From the NCBI RefSeq assembly GCF_049243985.1, contig NC_135369.1, forward strand, positions 77,937,765 to 78,001,764: a stretch of DNA of 64,000 nucleotides, given 5' to 3'. Positions 49,850 through 64,000 of the stretch are shown here, one piece after another. A program made the position numbers and the translations under genes. A model generated the notes under the pieces. That model was given only the letters and a program-made list of their open reading frames with translations, did no database searches and had not been told where the DNA came from. Positions within the stretch are counted from its first letter, which is position 1. Each line of letters begins with the position of its first letter. The stretch is from Paroedura picta (lineage: Eukaryota > Chordata > Lepidosauria > Squamata > Gekkonidae).

Positions 49850-52800
49850 AGGAGACTCCTATTTGAGTAACAGGGTGGGGGGATGGAGAAAAGACCAAAG
49901 GAAAATGTAAAACTTTATACTTTATCAAACAAATGATGAAAAACTTCTTAGATATAGATACTGAAACAGCTGAATAGAAACAGAGTCTGCTCCAGGGGAA
50001 GAAATCTGAGAGTGAAGTGTTCACTATATTTCTTATATAGGCTTAGAGCTATGTATACTACAATATCTAGGCTTAGTTCTCTTCTCTTAACCAAGATAAT
50101 GTTTAAAAATCACGTGAATGTGTTTATTTGTAGGTTTGCAATCTTATTCTATTCTATGAATTTTATATCTGTAAAACTATGAAAGTTTTGAGTTAAAAAC
50201 TTGTATATATCTTGATAGAACTTGCCATTTCCAGAGTTGTGGTTATTAGTATTAAAGCAGTCACTCCAAGTACTGGTGTCACTGTTTTATTTAGAATCTA
50301 ACAAAACCAATTAAGTTTATTTCAGCACATTTTATTAAATCAGAACTTACAGTAGTTCAGATTTTTAGTCTTCGAGAAACCCAATGGAAGTATTCTACAG
50401 ACCTTTCCCCCATATCACATTAGAAATATTTAACAGCAAAGTTTAATAGGCAATGGGGTTCAAAAGGCATGTTTGGACCAAGTAACGGCATAAAACTGAC
50501 ATGAAGACAAGTTGCAATAGTTTATCAAGAAAAATCCATCTGAATGTTCATCATCGTGCTTTTCATGTTTTATTTTGCCAATAAAATTTTATATCTAAAT
50601 ACAAATTGTAATGTCTGACTTTATGAAACAACATCTGATAATGCTGAATAAACACTCTAAAATGACCATGGCTAAGAATCTGGTCAATATGAAGACACTT
50701 GTTTTGACAGCACCTTTGGTTTTAAGTTCAGAGATCACATCACTATCTCAAGGACCTTCCTAGATGATACTTTCCATAAAGAATTTCCCAAAGAAAAAAA
50801 AGATGAAACAACTGCCGAGCAGTATTTTCAGGGATTAGGCCAGAACAATATATAGGAATAAGTATTTTCCTCAGCTGTTAATAACATGTGTTCCTGAAAA
50901 TAAAAGCTTTACTGAGCTCTCCTTTAATTAGCTAATCCAACACTGCAGTGAAGAAACCTCCCAACTGTTCTTGTACAGACTGCACAATATAGTTACTAAC
51001 TAATGACTAACAAATTGCCTCTACTGTGAACAAAGGAAAATTATTGCCACATTCCCATTAATAGCTAAATGTACCAGTAGTAACACTCTATACATTTTCC
51101 AGGAAGATGTCATTAGAACTGGGATGTTAAAGATGGAGTCAATCCATATATATGCAGGAACTACTTTTACTAAAAAAATATTTGAGAAAAATAATTATTA
51201 GTTATGGCTTGAAAAGGAACCTATGTTTAATGACATCCACACTTAACAGGATTATTAAAAAACATCATTTTGCCACTAAGTGACCCACACAGTTGTGTTC
51301 CACTTGGTCACATTTGGAAAGTGTTAAGAACTCTGTTAACTGAACCATTAATCACAAAAATTTGCTATAGAAAATTGAAGACATGAGGGATATAGCTCAC
51401 AAAAGTCTTGCCTTCCTCTACTAAGGAAGGAGAACTAAAATCATTTGAACTTTTAGGAACAAACTGAAATACATAGAATAGTCAAAGCTGCTATTACTGA
51501 TAAAAAATAAGTATAAACAGACACAGCATTGCATTTCTTCAAGTAATTATAATGAAAGCCTTTTCAAGGAAAATTGCAATCCAGTTGGTTTAACATTACC
51601 AAGTATTTCTACCTAAACATTAGTACTACTGGTTTGAACAATACATTTCCAACATTTTGCTGTGAGAAGGCAATTCATTTAACCACAAATGGTAAATTTG
51701 CATTCCGTTTCCTTCCCCAATGGGAGGCTCTTCTGATATTAGCCAGGCAGTTATCCTGACTGCAGTCATGAATCCAGTTAGGATTTCTTCATCCCACTGA
51801 AATTAGCAAATATAAAGAAAAGGGTTATTCATTTAAAGCTAATCTCAGTGACAGGGATTTCCAGAGAGTTCACTGAAACTGAATAACTGAAATAGGATTT
51901 CTACTAACTCATTTTTGTCTTTCCGTCAAGATTCAGTTGTATCAGCAAGATCATATAGCTGTTTGCTTCAGTTGCTCATATCCTAAGTAAACTTTGTGAT
52001 TTTTAGAGAGGATGGCTTATTTGGCAGATTTGGTGAAAGTCTGGCCAAATATGAAATAACAGAATTAGCTTTTGTTATCCTACTTAATGTTTAGATAGTT
52101 ACTGCTATTTCAAGTAAAGCCATATCTGCTCTGGCAACACTAGTGTTTCCCTATAGTAAGGGGTATACATATCCCTAAACTCCCCCATGTCTAGGATAGC
52201 TAGTGACTCATAGTATTTATCAAAATTGACAATTCTTCTGTTCACACAGGCAGTTCTTCCTTGGCTGGGCATAAGTAATTTGAGGTGTGTAGAACACAAT
52301 AATTCTGCTTTCAGATATTGAAACAACTTAATAGAAAAAAGGTGCATCTCGGAAATTGTCTGTTTATGCATTATAAGAGATCAGTGACATGTAACTAATA
52401 TGCAGTTTTGACTCCTAGGGAACTAATGCCAAATAATTTATACTTTTGGTAAAAAAAACAGGCAAAAATATTTAGAAAGTAGACATCCAGCATTTTTTTC
52501 CAAGCTCTCACAAAAATGAGCTTTGTATGTTGATACGGGGCACCTGCCATGGATAACCAACCTAATAGAAGAACCAATATTTTATATTTTAATTTCTTTG
52601 TGGTGCCTTAGCAAATTTTGTTTGCTTTTAGCAAACCACGATAGATTTTAGAACAATTCGGATTCTGCCTGGAGCATATCATTGCACTTAGGGTGTCATT
52701 TTTGCTATAACTGCTAATATCTAGCAGTGGACAGAAGTCTACTATAGAAATGTTTTAAAAGGTCATCAGTCCATAATCAGCAAATTTATATTCAAACTGC

Positions 52801-54078
52801 AGAGTGTAAGAGAGGAAATTTGACTCATATTCTCATTCAATAAAGCCAAAATAAATACTCCTTGTAACTGAAAGGCACAATATAAAAAATAAATACACAA
52901 GAAAAACATTCACAGAATTCCTACTTCTCTTATTTTCTACTGATCTCCCCAACCCCCCCCCCACCCCCATCAAGTTCAGAAGTGATGAAAAATGGAACGG
53001 TCTTCCTGTTTTTTTACTTAGGTGGCATTTTAATCACAGAAACTGAATAAAAGAACAAAATAATCAATTTTGTAAACACCAAACCATTATACCACAAAGA
53101 AGCAAATATGCCTCCCCTTTAATTTTAAAAGACCATGGATTTACATGTTATTTGTACCATAAAAATTAATGTATTTACAAGAAGCAATTTAGTTACTGCA
53201 CTTTTTAAAAGTCAGTTGAGTCTTTTGCAGAATACAGTCTACAAACTGAAGTACATGAAAGGTATAAAAGACTAACATAATTGAACAAGTAACCATAGCC
53301 ATGATCACTTGCATTAGTTTAAAAAATTTCCAGAGTGGCAACTACTCTGGTTTCTGGTCATTGCAAATCTGAAACTAATATCAAGAACAAACATTGCAGT
53401 TCCTTTGAGAACCAATACCATTACTCATACTTTTTGGGCTGCAAATCAACAGTACCAGAGAAAAACTGTAGGAAAAGACTGACTTAAGACTGGAAACTCT
53501 TAACCACTTGACGCTACAGTTGGCTTCACTGGTCATTACTATTCTGTGGTTGCATCTCTCTTTCTACGTTCCATTAGAACAAAAAGCAACAGACCAGCTC
53601 TGTTGTACTGCAAAATTTTAGAATAATGTTATGCCCAATACTGTTCTTCTTGATGTATCAAGTGTATTTTAATTTGGCACATTATAGATGTACAGGTCGA
53701 GAAAACTGATAGACTTTACAATTAGAAAAAGAAAACAAAAAACATCAAACAAATAAAAAGCATCTTTCCAAATTAGAATAATTCAGTCAGCAACAAAATA
53801 CACCAATGAAATTTCCTACCATCACTTAATTGCTCGAGTTTTTCCTCCATCATCTTTATTGTGCTCTGTTACAGTGCCCCATGTATTAATCCAAATGTTA
53901 AAGTCTGAGAGATCTTGATCAACAGTTCTCATTGCTTCCCCCCTTAAAACCAACCTCATTTGAGTGCAGATACTTAGAAATCTGTGAGGTCCTGTAAACT
54001 CTGGTTGCATTCCAGCAGCAGTCTGAATCAACTGTCCCTTGCTGGCGTCATTCTCCCTTTATTTTATAAACCTGTGTA
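49850..54078 (-). other. Repeat-poor stretch, probable SPAST 3' UTR
   Basis: Just downstream of the SPAST stop on its strand. In contrast to the neighbouring 8 kb it shows no LINE, SINE or MITE that I can recognise. On the - strand, poly(A) hexamers (TTTATT on +) occur for example at about 50570 and 50329. Mammalian SPAST also has a long 3' UTR. Exact end unknown. Confidence 0.5.
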
Positions 54079-63891
<9,813 letters not shown>

Positions 63892-64000
63892 CTTTATAAG
63901 AGGGGGGGGGGGGGAGAATGAACACTTGGTTACAGAGTTTCATGTTGTACTGAATGTTTTACCATTCATCTTACCAATTAGGCTTCAAACACAGTTTTAA

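Overview
This window is nuclear DNA of a squamate reptile, most likely a lizard. Three protein-coding genes with vertebrate exon-intron structure sit in AT-rich introns full of repeats typical of squamates: CR1, L2 and BovB LINEs, Sauria SINEs, other tRNA-derived SINEs and many short hAT transposons. The QPCT exons read much like squamate (including snake venom) glutaminyl cyclase. I cannot say which lizard lineage it is.

Genes. (1) QPCT, + strand, last four visible coding exons between 1 and 8491. It is a secreted zinc-dependent glutaminyl cyclase, and its 5' part lies outside the window. (2) SLC30A6 (ZnT6), - strand, complete at 13638-40848. All 14 coding exons can be placed, giving 460 codons plus stop with consistent splice phases. 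It converges on QPCT. (3) SPAST (spastin), - strand, last three coding exons at 54079-63891, with the gene continuing past the right edge. SPAST and SLC30A6 are head to tail, as in mammals. The three genes do not form a pathway.

Layout. 1-8.5 kb: QPCT exons, with a CR1 3' fragment, an L2 piece inside a hAT MITE, a second hAT-like element and a Sauria SINE in the introns. 8.5-13.6 kb: convergent intergenic stretch with an L2 tail, old CR1 and one MITE. 13.6-40.9 kb: SLC30A6. Its introns hold a BovB 3' copy with target-site duplication, nested L2 fragments, a CR1 element with both ORFs open (about 21.5-25.75 kb), a SPIN-like hAT carrying a GC-rich coding-like segment, a 147-bp hAT with perfect 8-bp duplications, SINEs and a palindrome with 72-bp arms. 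40.85-41.06 kb: CpG-rich promoter of SLC30A6, with a small unassigned ORF running the other way. 41-50 kb: repeat-dense intergenic DNA with a CR1/L2 junction and a 1.64-kb hAT-like element. 50-54 kb: repeat-poor DNA that is probably the SPAST 3' UTR. 54.2-62 kb: the last SPAST intron, holding a full-length but broken BovB.

I found no retroviral or LTR element, CRISPR array, rRNA gene or free-standing tRNA gene that I could support, and nothing that amounts to a new biological system. The points most worth a second look are the open CR1, the SPIN-like element with its coding-like cargo, the BovB/Sauria SINE pair, the promoter with its divergent ORF, and the CR1/L2 junction.
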